A stretch of 64,000 nucleotides of DNA from Nocardioides daejeonensis (GTDB taxonomy: Bacteria; Actinomycetota; Actinomycetes; Propionibacteriales; Nocardioidaceae), in assembly GCF_003194585.1 (NCBI RefSeq), contig NZ_QHKZ01000011.1, forward strand, positions 50,812 to 114,811, read 5' to 3'. The notes beneath the pieces were generated by a model. That model was not told the DNA's origin. It worked only from the letters and a program-made list of their open reading frames with translations, and made no database searches. The position numbers and the translations under genes are program-made. Below, one piece after another: positions 43,473 through 50,968 of this stretch. Position 1 is the first letter of the stretch. The number at the start of each line of letters is the position of its first letter.

Positions 43473-45854
43473 TCACCGCCCGCGCCGGCGCTCGGTCTCC
43501 TCCGCCTGCTCCTCGGCCAGCTCGCGGTAGTACTCCAGCACCGGCTGGAACTCCTCCGGATCGACCATCGAGGAGTCGATCACGAAGGGCTTCATGCTCC
43601 GGCGATGGATCTGCACCTGCCAGCTCCGCTTTCCGGGGACTCCCTTGACCGTCACCTCGGTGTAGGGGCTGGCCAGGTCGAAGCGGTGGCGGCTCTCCTT
43701 GGAGGAGATGTCCAGGACTCCGCGGTCGATGCTGAGCTTGGCCGGCTCGGCCGTGGAGAAGGCGCTCCACAGGATCAGGGTCATCAGGCCGAGGGTGCCG
43801 GCGATCGCGATCTCAGTGGTGCCGCGCGTGTCGTTGGCGAGCAGCCCCGTGCCGACCGCGCCGGCGGCGCTGAGCAGCAGCAGCATGCCCAACAGCTTGC
43901 GGGTGGACCGCCGCGGCGAGAACCGTACGACGCCGGGAGGCGCCTTCGGGGAGGTCGGTGCTCCCGCCTCGGGTCGACCGGCAACGCGGAGGCCGAGGTC
44001 GTCCTTGCGGGCCACGGGCAGCGGCTCACGCCGCTCCTCGGCACGCTTCTGCTCCCGTGCTGCCGGAGCCACGGGGTTGGCGGGTTTCGGCGACGCGGCG
44101 ACCGTCGTGGTGGCCTGCGCCGGGTTCGCCGGCCGCGACCGCGCTGTCTTCGGGGTCGTCGTCTCGGCGATCGCCGCCTCGGCAGCGACCAGCGGCTCGA
44201 CGACCGGTGGCAGGGGCGGGAGATCCGCCTCCGCCTGCGCCGTCGGGCTCGCTGTCTCCTCCGTGGATCCGTCCTGTACGGCGGCGTCCTCCTCGGGGTC
44301 CGCCTCCTCGGAGTCGACGGTGGCGGGGCTGGCCGTCGCTGCGTCGTCCGCAGCGGTCTCCTCGGCATCGCTCGCGCCTGCCGTGCCGTCGATCGTGCTG
44401 GTGGCGCTCTCGTCTGCGTCGGGTGCGGCCTCCTGCTCCACGGCGGCCTGCGCGGCCTCCCGGCGGGCGCGCGCCTCGTCTGCAGAGCGCGTGACGAGAG
44501 TCAGGAGGTCGTCCGCAGTCGCCTCTGCTGGCGGTGTCGCCGTCGCCGGCTTGGGGGCTCCCTTGCTGCGGGGGCGCTCGGTCTTCCGCTGGGAGGAGAG
44601 CCCGGCCTCCAGTGCCGCCGCGACCGCCGGGTCGAGGGCGATGGCTTCGTCGGTCTCGGTGATGGGCGTGGGCTCAGGGGCCGGTGGGAAGGCTGGTCGC
44701 GCCTCCTCGCGGGCCGGCTCCGGCTCCGGAGCGGTCTGCGGGCGCTCGGACGGCCGCTTCTTCCACCGACTCTTGCCGCGACCCGTGTCGGCTGCCGCAG
44801 CGGCCTCTGCCGCTTCGACCGCTCGGAGCGCTCCCTGCAGCGCCGGATCCATCGATCCGTCGACGTCCTCGGTCGGGGGTGGCACCGGGATGTCGGCCTT
44901 GTGCTTCCCGTTGTTGCGGCGCTCGGAGGGAGTCGATTCTGCTGGGGACGTCTCGGCCGCGGCCCCAACGAGGGCGGCCGGGGCCTCCGGCGCGCCGACG
45001 CCCCCAGGCGCCGCTTGGGCCGCGGGCGCCACCTCGGGCGCGAGGCTCGCCTCCGCGGCGCTCCGCGTAGAGGTGGCCCCGGCTGCGGGCGAGATGTCGG
45101 TCGCAGCCTGCTGCCGGCGCTGCACCATGCGCGCCAGTCGCTCGCGGCGGGCGTCGGCGTCCGGAAGTCCGGGCGAGGGGTCACTGGGCGGCGGCGTACG
45201 CTCGGGGGCGGGGTCGACTGCCTGGCTGGCGGGCGGCTCCGCAGTATCGCGGCGCAGCGCGTCCAACGGGTCGATGGGGGCGGAGAGTGCGTCGGCGACG
45301 GCGGGCTGCGACGTCTCGACGGGCACGTCCCCGGACCCGGGCTCGTGAGGATCAGCCTCGGAACCGGACGCTACCGGCTCGGGTTCAGGAGGCGTCGCGC
45401 CCAGCGCTCCGAGGATCTCCGCGCCCACGTCGCGTTGCGTCTCGGCGTGCTCGGCCCGCTTGGCGGCGAGTCGGTCCTTGACGCCGCCGACCGGAGGCTC
45501 GGCTCGGAGGGCGGCGAGCTTGGCCATCAGCACCGGATCCGGCTCCGGGCCTCCATCCGGGGTGGGCGTGGGAACGGCCGGGGAGGCCACCGGCGGGGTC
45601 GTCGGCAGCCCCTGGGCCTCGCGACGCTCCTTCTCCCGGCGCGCTGCGGCGAGGCGGTCCTTGGCCGAGGCGACCTCGGTCTGCGCGATGCTGGGAGTCG
45701 GCTGCTCGCCGACCGCCGACTCGTCGGCGAGGGCCGGCGTACGACGTGGCTCGGGGACTGGCTTCTCGTCACCGTCGCTGTGGTGGGCGAGCCACTGGTC
45801 GAGCAGGCCCAACTGTGGCTGCTCGGTGGCCCCGCTCTCCTCGTTGGCTCCCAT
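43473..45854 (-). CDS. Long disordered, Pro/Ala/Glu-rich membrane protein with C-terminal PH-like domain
   Basis: A 793-residue protein. About 640 residues are low-complexity (Pro, Ala, Glu, Thr), with short repeated basic modules such as AKDRLAAARREKERREA and VKDRLAAKRAEHAETQ that read as isolated charged helices. Two adjacent membrane helices (KLLGMLLLLSAAGAVGTGLLA and IAIAGTLGLMTLILWSAF) and a ~100-residue beta-rich domain (KLSIDRGVLDISSKES, then VPGKRSWQVQIHRR) finish it. The disordered part would be cytoplasmic. I know no named function. The ATG at 45854 sits 66 bp from tRNA-Lys. Confidence 0.65.
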   Translation of the reverse strand: MGANEESGATEQPQLGLLDQWLAHHSDGDEKPVPEPRRTPALADESAVGEQPTPSIAQTEVASAKDRLAAARREKERREAQGLPTTPPVASPAVPTPTPDGGPEPDPVLMAKLAALRAEPPVGGVKDRLAAKRAEHAETQRDVGAEILGALGATPPEPEPVASGSEADPHEPGSGDVPVETSQPAVADALSAPIDPLDALRRDTAEPPASQAVDPAPERTPPPSDPSPGLPDADARRERLARMVQRRQQAATDISPAAGATSTRSAAEASLAPEVAPAAQAAPGGVGAPEAPAALVGAAAETSPAESTPSERRNNGKHKADIPVPPPTEDVDGSMDPALQGALRAVEAAEAAAAADTGRGKSRWKKRPSERPQTAPEPEPAREEARPAFPPAPEPTPITETDEAIALDPAVAAALEAGLSSQRKTERPRSKGAPKPATATPPAEATADDLLTLVTRSADEARARREAAQAAVEQEAAPDADESATSTIDGTAGASDAEETAADDAATASPATVDSEEADPEEDAAVQDGSTEETASPTAQAEADLPPLPPVVEPLVAAEAAIAETTTPKTARSRPANPAQATTTVAASPKPANPVAPAAREQKRAEERREPLPVARKDDLGLRVAGRPEAGAPTSPKAPPGVVRFSPRRSTRKLLGMLLLLSAAGAVGTGLLANDTRGTTEIAIAGTLGLMTLILWSAFSTAEPAKLSIDRGVLDISSKESRHRFDLASPYTEVTVKGVPGKRSWQVQIHRRSMKPFVIDSSMVDPEEFQPVLEYYRELAEEQAEETERRRGR

Positions 45855-45919
45855 GCCCTGCAAACTACGCAACTTCCCCGGCGTTATGGGGCCGAACCCC
45901 AAAACGACCCCTCGATCGG

Positions 45920-45992
45920 TAGGCCCTGTGGGACTCGAACCCACAACCAACGGATTAAAAGTCCGGAGCTCTGCCAATTGAGCTAAGGGCCC
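45920..45992 (-). tRNA. tRNA-Lys (TTT)
   Basis: Read on the minus strand, a 73-nt cloverleaf has acceptor GGGCCCT/AGGGCCT (outer pair G-U), D-arm TAGCTCAATTGGCAGAGC, anticodon loop ACTTTTAAT containing TTT and T-arm TGTGGGTTCGAGTCCCACA. The discriminator base is A. Confidence 0.96.
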
Positions 45993-46346
45993 AGGGGCCG
46001 AGGCCCCATGGCGCCGCGCGGGAGCCCCGCGGCGGCGTGGCGCCAGCGTATCCGAGGCGCCGGCCACGGTCCGCTTCGGTCGGGCGGCAGCCGTCACAGC
46101 GGAGCGTCGAGAGGGCGTGATCACGAGTTCGATCAGAGTTCACGTGCTTCCCCTCTTCCTTAGTGGCCCAGAGTTGGTAGGCTCACGCGTGCAACGGGAG
46201 CAAGTTCCAGCAAGGCTGACGCCGGGGAGTTTGTGATCCAACGGCGTTTCTTCGGGTGTCTCACCAGTCGGAGCGACGTGTCACCGCACCCGTTGTGGGG
46301 TCGTTGAAGTGACGACCTCTCGCCCCGATTAAGGAGTAACGAGCAC
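45993..46346 (+). promoter_or_regulatory. Non-coding stretch: cspA promoter and long 5' leader
   Basis: No gene is seen in these 354 bases. TTCCTT (46156-46161) and TAGGCT (46178-46183), 16 bp apart, are a reasonable promoter, which would give an untranslated leader of about 155 nt before the cold-shock gene. Long structured leaders are typical of cold-shock mRNAs. AAGGAG at 46331-46336 is the ribosome binding site. The first ~100 bases are GC-rich spacer beside tRNA-Lys. Confidence 0.5.
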
Positions 46347-46550
46347 ATGGCTCAGGGCACCGTTAAGTGGTTCAACGCCGAGAAGGGTTTCGGCTTCATT
46401 GCGCAGGAGGACGGCGGCGACGACGTCTTCGTTCACTACTCGGCGATCCAGTCGCAGGGCTACAAGTCCCTGGACGAGAACCAGAAGGTCGAGTTCGACG
46501 TCACGCAGGGCCCCAAGGGCCCGCAGGCGGAGAACGTTCGCCCGCTCTGA
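46347..46550 (+). CDS. cspA: Cold-shock protein
   Basis: A 67-residue single cold-shock domain that binds single-stranded RNA/DNA. It begins MAQGTVKWFNAEKGFGFIAQ with RNP1 KGFGFI and RNP2 VFVHYSAI, ending PQAENVRPL. The length and sequence are those of the main actinobacterial Csp. A clear terminator follows 50 bp after the stop. Confidence 0.95.
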   Translation: MAQGTVKWFNAEKGFGFIAQEDGGDDVFVHYSAIQSQGYKSLDENQKVEFDVTQGPKGPQAENVRPL

Positions 46551-46600
46551 TCGACCTACGTCGATCGATGCCTGAGGACGGCCTGCAGGCCTGACTCGAC

Positions 46601-46633
46601 GAAGGCCCCAGTCCCGAGTGGACTGGGGTCTTC
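46601..46633 (+). terminator. Terminator of cspA
   Basis: Arms GAAGGCCCCAGTC (46601-46613) and GACTGGGGTCTTC (46621-46633), with one G-T pair and a 7-nt loop, are followed by GTGTCATTT. Confidence 0.85.
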
Positions 46634-46743
46634 GTGTCATTTCTGGGTCAAGTTGTGCGGTGACCGGTTTGTTCCGGCGCCAGCGGGGGGATGATGGTTC
46701 GACGGGCGCTGACGCATGTCCACAGGGAGAGGGAGGTGACATC

Positions 46744-46944
46744 GTGCAGGACCAGTTCGATGTCACCTTGGAGGACGGCGAACTCCTCCTCGAGGTCGAG
46801 ATCACGGCCAACCTCATCGTCGCGGCGAGCGAGTCCGATGGACCGCTCAGCCAGGAGGAGATCGACGCCATCCTCGGCGTCGTGCCCCAGGCGCCCGATG
46901 CTGACGACTCCGACGACTCCGACGAGCCCTCCCCGGAGGCCTGA
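46744..46944 (+). CDS. Small acidic hypothetical protein
   Basis: A 66-residue acidic protein starting at GTG 46744 after GGGAGGTGAC. The first half is a likely beta-sheet (QFDVTLEDGELLLEVEITANLIVAASES). The middle GPLSQEEIDAILGV resembles the N-terminal peptide of flagellar FliM, though no flagellar gene is nearby. The tail is a disordered Asp/Ser/Pro run. I do not recognise the family. It lies between cspA and the phosphate genes on the same strand. Confidence 0.55.
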   Translation: MQDQFDVTLEDGELLLEVEITANLIVAASESDGPLSQEEIDAILGVVPQAPDADDSDDSDEPSPEA

Positions 46945-47135
46945 AATCGCGTTGTTCGCGGGCCGGATCGGGCTCGCGAAGGCAGGTGTCGGCGTACCGT
47001 TGCGGGGTGGTGCTGGTCACCTGACCTACCGCGCGTCCGCCTGACCCGAGGCCCCGGAGACGGTGGCGGTTGCCATCGAGCGCGTCCTTGCCCCTAGCAT
47101 GTGGACGTTCTCATTCTCCTCACCAGGAGTTCAAC

Positions 47136-47753
47136 GTGGCTTTTCGGTTTCGCCCGGTAGACGCTTCCTTCTACGACCTCTTCGCCGAATCCGCTCAACA
47201 TCTGGTCACGGGTGCGGGGCTGTTGGCCGAGATGATGGCCGACGGAGCCAACCGCGAAGAGGTGGCCGCGCGGATGCGCGACGCCGAGCACGAGGCCGAC
47301 GAGACGACACACGCCATCGTGCGCCGGGTCAACAGCACCTTCGTGACTCCGTTCGACCGCGAGGACATCTACGACCTCGCCTCCGGCCTCGACGACGTCA
47401 TGGACGAGATGGACGAGGCCGTCGACCTGATCCTGCTCTACGAGATCGAGCACCTGCCTGCGGAGCTCTCCGCGCAGGTCGAGGTCCTGCAACGCTGCGC
47501 GGAGCTCACCGCGGCCGCGATGCCCAGGCTCCAGGCGATGAAGGACCTCGACGAGTACTGGATCGAGATCAACCGCCTCGAGAACGCGGGCGACAAGTCG
47601 TATCGCCGAATCCTGGCCAACCTCTTCAGCGGCAAGTACGAGGCCCTGGAGGTGATGAAGCTCAAGGACGTCGTCGAGGCCCTCGAGGGCGGCATCGATG
47701 CCTTCGAGACGGTGGCCAACATCGTCGAGCAGATCGCGGTCAAGGAGTCCTGA
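47136..47753 (+). CDS. DUF47 (PhoU-like) protein, Pit accessory factor
   Basis: A 205-residue all-helical protein of the DUF47/TIGR00153 family: FRFRPVDASFYDLFAESAQHL, then RDAEHEADETTHAIVRRVNSTFVTPFDREDIYDLAS (the metal-binding E/D helix pairs of PhoU-like proteins), ending NIVEQIAVKE. These proteins accompany and probably control Pit phosphate transporters. I chose GTG 47136 because AGGAG precedes it at the right distance. Pit begins 4 bp after the stop. Confidence 0.88.
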   Translation: MAFRFRPVDASFYDLFAESAQHLVTGAGLLAEMMADGANREEVAARMRDAEHEADETTHAIVRRVNSTFVTPFDREDIYDLASGLDDVMDEMDEAVDLILLYEIEHLPAELSAQVEVLQRCAELTAAAMPRLQAMKDLDEYWIEINRLENAGDKSYRRILANLFSGKYEALEVMKLKDVVEALEGGIDAFETVANIVEQIAVKES

Positions 47754-47757
47754 GTCC

Positions 47758-48762
47758 GTGGAACTCGCGATTGTCATCGCGGTCGTCGTCGTCGCTCTCG
47801 TCTTCGACTACACCAACGGATTCCATGACGCGGCCAATGCGATCGCGACCTCCGTCTCCACCCGGGCGCTGACCCCGCGGGTCGCGCTGGCGATGGCGGC
47901 GGTGATGAACTTCATCGGCGCCTTCCTCGGCCAGGAGGTCGCCAACACCGTCGGATCGGTGATCACGCCGGGAGCGGGCACGCACGGCCTCGTCATCGTG
48001 ATGGCGGGCCTTCTCGGCGCCATCGCCTGGAACCTGATCACCTGGTACTACGGGCTGCCGTCGTCCTCCTCGCACGCTCTGATCGGTGGTCTGGTCGGCT
48101 CCGCCGTCGCGGCCGGGGTGACGGTCAAGTGGGACGTCATCATCGAGAAGGTCGTCATCCCGATGGTCTTCAGCCCGCTCTTCGGCTTCGCCGCAGCCTT
48201 CCTGCTGATGCTCGCGATCATGTGGATCTTCCGGCGTGCCAATCCCCACAAGGCACAGCGCGGCTTCCGCATCCTGCAGACGGTCTCCGCAGCCGGCATG
48301 GCGCTCGGGCACGGCCTCCAGGACGCCCAGAAGACGATGGGCGTCATCTTCCTGGCACTCGTTGCCGGTGGCTTCTACCAGGCCAGCGACGACCTGCCCT
48401 TCTGGGTGATCCTCGCCGCGGCTGCTGCCATCTCGGCCGGTACCTACTCCGGAGGATGGCGGATCATGCGCACGCTGGGCCGCCGGATCATCCATCTTGA
48501 CCCGGCTCGTGGCTTCGCCTCGGAGGCCGTCGCCGCCTCCGTGCTCTACACGACGGCGTTCGCCTTCCACGCCCCGATCTCCACGACGCACACGATCACC
48601 TCTGCGGTCATGGGTGCCGGCGCCACCAAGCGCTTCTCCGCCGTCCGCTGGGGTGTCGCCAAGTCCATCGTCACCGCCTGGGTCCTCACCTTCCCCGCCG
48701 CCGGCCTCGTCGCCGCCGCCGCCTACTGGCTCTGCCACATGGCCCTCGAAGTCCTCCCCTGA
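47758..48762 (+). CDS. pit: Low-affinity inorganic phosphate transporter
   Basis: A 334-residue PiT-family transporter with the duplicated signature: VFDYTNGFHDAANAIATSVSTRAL at the start, and FHAPISTTHTITSAVMGAGATKR near the end, with about ten membrane segments. It moves a neutral metal-phosphate complex with protons. The GTG at 47758 uses AAGGAGTCC inside the end of the DUF47 gene, so the two are coupled. Confidence 0.92.
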   Translation: MELAIVIAVVVVALVFDYTNGFHDAANAIATSVSTRALTPRVALAMAAVMNFIGAFLGQEVANTVGSVITPGAGTHGLVIVMAGLLGAIAWNLITWYYGLPSSSSHALIGGLVGSAVAAGVTVKWDVIIEKVVIPMVFSPLFGFAAAFLLMLAIMWIFRRANPHKAQRGFRILQTVSAAGMALGHGLQDAQKTMGVIFLALVAGGFYQASDDLPFWVILAAAAAISAGTYSGGWRIMRTLGRRIIHLDPARGFASEAVAASVLYTTAFAFHAPISTTHTITSAVMGAGATKRFSAVRWGVAKSIVTAWVLTFPAAGLVAAAAYWLCHMALEVLP

Positions 48763-48785
48763 CCTCTCGCTGGCCGCCCATAACG

Positions 48786-48847
48786 GATCGTCCCTAACAG
48801 ATTCGTGGTCGATCGGCGTTCTGACCACGAATCTGTTAGGGACGATC
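48786..48847 (+). repeat. 62-bp dispersed palindrome, copy 2
   Basis: 25-bp perfect arms (48786-48810 and 48823-48847), identical to those at 9696-9757, flank a 12-nt loop GATCGGCGTTCT. The loop begins GATCGGC as in copy 1, which gives the element a direction. It lies 23 bp after pit and 56 bp before the nuclease-like gene. Confidence 0.95.
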
Positions 48848-48903
48848 GCCTCCCTGTGGATGACTCCGACGCACCTGGGTGAGTCTGGGCGATCATCCAT
48901 GGC

Positions 48904-50025
48904 GTGAGCACGACTGCCGGCGTCGAGGAATGGGGGCCGCCCCAGGTCCCACCGCCGCCCTGGCTGCACGGCGAGCGGTTGGCAAGCCGCATCGCGGGAG
49001 GGATGCGGCCCTGGTGGGTCGGGCGCCTGTCGATTCCGCGGCGTGTCGGCGACGGGCCGGAGGCACCGACCCCCAACCAGGCACGGGGGCCGAACTGGCG
49101 TGCGTCGGCTCCGGGGCTCTTCGTCCCGGACCGTCCTGCTCAGCTGGAGCCCGAGCAGCAGATCGTGGAGGTCGGCCTCTCGATCCGGCACGGTGGCATC
49201 ACCGGCTGGGCCGCGCTGCGCTGGTACGGCGGCACGTGGTTCCACGGCATGCTCTCCGACGGCCGCACGCGGCGCCCCGTCCCGGTCGCCAGCGCACTCC
49301 ATCTGCGGACACCGCCGGGTGCCGTGGTCACAGAGGAGCGGATCGCATCCCGGGAGTTCACGTGCTACGAGGGACTCGTCTGTACGACGCCGGTGCGCTC
49401 GGTCTTCAACGAGATGAGGGCAGCGCAGGATCCGCTGCGTGCGTGCATCGTCGCGGAGATGGCCTTCTACAACGACTTGGTGAGTCGTGAGGAGCTGGCG
49501 GTCTATGTCGATGAGCATCCACGCTTCATCGGGGTCGGTCTGGCTCGGGAGAGACTGGCCTGGCTCGATGAGAACGTCTGGTCGCCCCAGGAAGTCCGGA
49601 TGCGTGAGGTGTGGATGAACCTTGCCGGCTTGCCTCGACCCCTGTGCAATCGACCGGTCTTCGACCGCGCCGGAAATCTGATCGGCATCCCGGACCTGCT
49701 CGACGAGGAGGCGGGACTGGTCGGCGAGTACGACGGTGCAGTGCACCTGCAGCAACGTCGAGAGGACCTCGACCGCGAGTCACGCTTCCGGGCGGCCGGG
49801 CTCGAGTACGTAGCCATGGTGGCCGGAGACTCGCACACCCCGGCACGTCTTGCTGCTCGGATCAGGGCGGCACGTGCCCGATCGCGGTTCGCCGCCGCCG
49901 GCAACCGGGCGTGGACGGTCGAGGTCCCCCGTTGGTGGGTGCCCCAGACAACCGTCGAACAGCGTCGAGAGCTGTGGGGTACCCGCCATCACAGCCTCTT
50001 GAACCACCGGCGGATGGTCCGCTGA
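48904..50025 (+). CDS. PD-(D/E)XK nuclease-like (DUF559/AbiEi-associated type) protein, bracketed by inverted palindromes
   Basis: A 373-residue protein. The N-terminal half (VGLSIRHGGITGWAALRWYGG, VASALHLRTPPGAVV, VCTTPVRSVFNEM) resembles the sensor part of AbiEi-type proteins. The C-terminal third has a restriction-endonuclease-like core: the Glu in SPQEVRMREVW, then IGIPDLLDEEAGLVGEYDGAVHL and a DRESRFRAAGLEYVAMVAGD helix. The usual E-x-K is E-x-D here, as in many DUF559 relatives. Enzymatic activity is unproven. Copies 2 and 3 of the 62-bp palindrome flank it closely (56 bp before, 16 bp after) in opposite orientation. GTG 48904 is the best start. Confidence 0.6.
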   Translation: MSTTAGVEEWGPPQVPPPPWLHGERLASRIAGGMRPWWVGRLSIPRRVGDGPEAPTPNQARGPNWRASAPGLFVPDRPAQLEPEQQIVEVGLSIRHGGITGWAALRWYGGTWFHGMLSDGRTRRPVPVASALHLRTPPGAVVTEERIASREFTCYEGLVCTTPVRSVFNEMRAAQDPLRACIVAEMAFYNDLVSREELAVYVDEHPRFIGVGLARERLAWLDENVWSPQEVRMREVWMNLAGLPRPLCNRPVFDRAGNLIGIPDLLDEEAGLVGEYDGAVHLQQRREDLDRESRFRAAGLEYVAMVAGDSHTPARLAARIRAARARSRFAAAGNRAWTVEVPRWWVPQTTVEQRRELWGTRHHSLLNHRRMVR

Positions 50026-50041
50026 GGGAGCAGTCAACCAG

Positions 50042-50103
50042 GATCGTCCCTAACAGATTCGTGGTCAGATCGCCGATCGACCACGAATCTGTTAGGGACG
50101 ATC
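50042..50103 (-). repeat. 62-bp dispersed palindrome, copy 3 (inverted)
   Basis: 25-bp perfect arms (50042-50066 and 50079-50103) identical to the other two copies, with loop AGATCGCCGATC. Read on the minus strand the loop is GATCGGCGATCT, which restores the GATCGGC start seen in copies 1 and 2; the element is therefore in the opposite orientation. Confidence 0.95.
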
Positions 50104-50158
50104 CCCAGGGGCGAGGGGGAGGGCCGGCCAGGGGAGGGGAGGGCCGGCCGGGGGCGGG
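50104..50158. other. G-rich stretch with a duplicated GGGAGGGCCGGCC motif
   Basis: The 55 bases after palindrome copy 3 contain eight runs of three to five G on the plus strand and a direct repeat of GAGGGCCGGCC (within 50118-50129 and 50139-50150). It immediately follows the pstB stop on the other strand and could fold as a G-quadruplex or, through GGCCGGCC, as a short hairpin. Confidence 0.5.
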
Positions 50159-50938
50159 TCAGCCGAAGCGACCGGAGATGTAGGCCTCGGTGGACTCGTT
50201 GTCGGGGTTGGAGAACATCTTCTTGGTGGGGTTGAACTCGACCAGGTGGCCGGGCTCGCCGACGGCCTTGAGGTTGAAGAAGCCGGTGTCGTCGGAGACG
50301 CGGGCGGCCTGCTGCATGTTGTGGGTGACGATGACGATCGTGTAGTCGGACTTGAGCTCGTGGATCAGGTCCTCGATCGCGGAGGTGGAGATCGGGTCGA
50401 GCGCGGAGCACGGCTCGTCCATGAGCAGCACCTGGGGCTCGACGGCGATGGCCCGCGCGATGCAGAGCCGCTGCTGCTGGCCGCCGGAGAGACCCATGCC
50501 GGGCTTGCCCAGCCGGTCCTTCACCTCGTTCCAGAGGTTGGCGCCCTTCAGCGACTTCTCCACGATGTCGTCTGCCTCGGACTTCTTGATCCGCTTGGAG
50601 TTCAGCCGGCTGCCCGCGAGGACGTTCTCGTAGATCGACATCGTCGGGAAGGGGTTGGGGCGCTGGAAGACCATGCCGATCTCACGCCGCACGGCGACCG
50701 GGTCGATATCGGGGCCGTAGAGGGACTGCCCGTCCACGACGACCTTGCCCTCGACGCGGGCGCCCGGGATCACCTCGTGCATCCGGTTGAGCGAACGCAG
50801 GAAGGTGGACTTGCCGCAGCCGGAGGGACCGATGAACGCGGTGACCGACCGGGCCCGGATCGTCATGTTGACGCCCTCGACGGCGAGGAAGTCTCCGTAG
50901 TAGATGTTCAGGTCGGAGACGTCGATGCTCTTGGCCAT
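50159..50938 (-). CDS. pstB: Phosphate ABC transporter ATP-binding protein
   Basis: A 259-residue ATPase with the PstB pattern: DLNIYYGDFLAVEGVNM, Walker A GPSGCGKST, LNRMHEVIPGARVEG, VFQRPNPFPTMSIYENV, signature LSGGQQQRLCIARA and Walker B VLLMDEPCSALDP. It energises high-affinity phosphate uptake and is the last gene of pstSCAB. Confidence 0.96.
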   Translation of the reverse strand: MAKSIDVSDLNIYYGDFLAVEGVNMTIRARSVTAFIGPSGCGKSTFLRSLNRMHEVIPGARVEGKVVVDGQSLYGPDIDPVAVRREIGMVFQRPNPFPTMSIYENVLAGSRLNSKRIKKSEADDIVEKSLKGANLWNEVKDRLGKPGMGLSGGQQQRLCIARAIAVEPQVLLMDEPCSALDPISTSAIEDLIHELKSDYTIVIVTHNMQQAARVSDDTGFFNLKAVGEPGHLVEFNPTKKMFSNPDNESTEAYISGRFG

Positions 50939-50968
50939 GGGTGATTCCTAATCTCGAAACGTGGTCGG

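Noticed and set aside
43605..45986. Plus-strand open frame of 793 codons opposite the disordered membrane protein
   Set aside because: Arg/Gly/Leu-rich shadow frame. The minus-strand frame has two membrane helices and a folded C-terminal domain. It was a closer call because the real gene is itself low-complexity.
47740..49755. Minus-strand open frame of 671 codons opposite pit and the nuclease-like gene
   Set aside because: Pit is unmistakable on the plus strand, and this frame reads through a palindrome.
48786..50103. Palindromes considered as a CRISPR array or as simple terminators only
   Set aside because: Only two copies lie near each other, in opposite orientation and 1.2 kb apart, with no spacers or cas genes. 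A terminator role is possible but does not explain identical arms at three loci.
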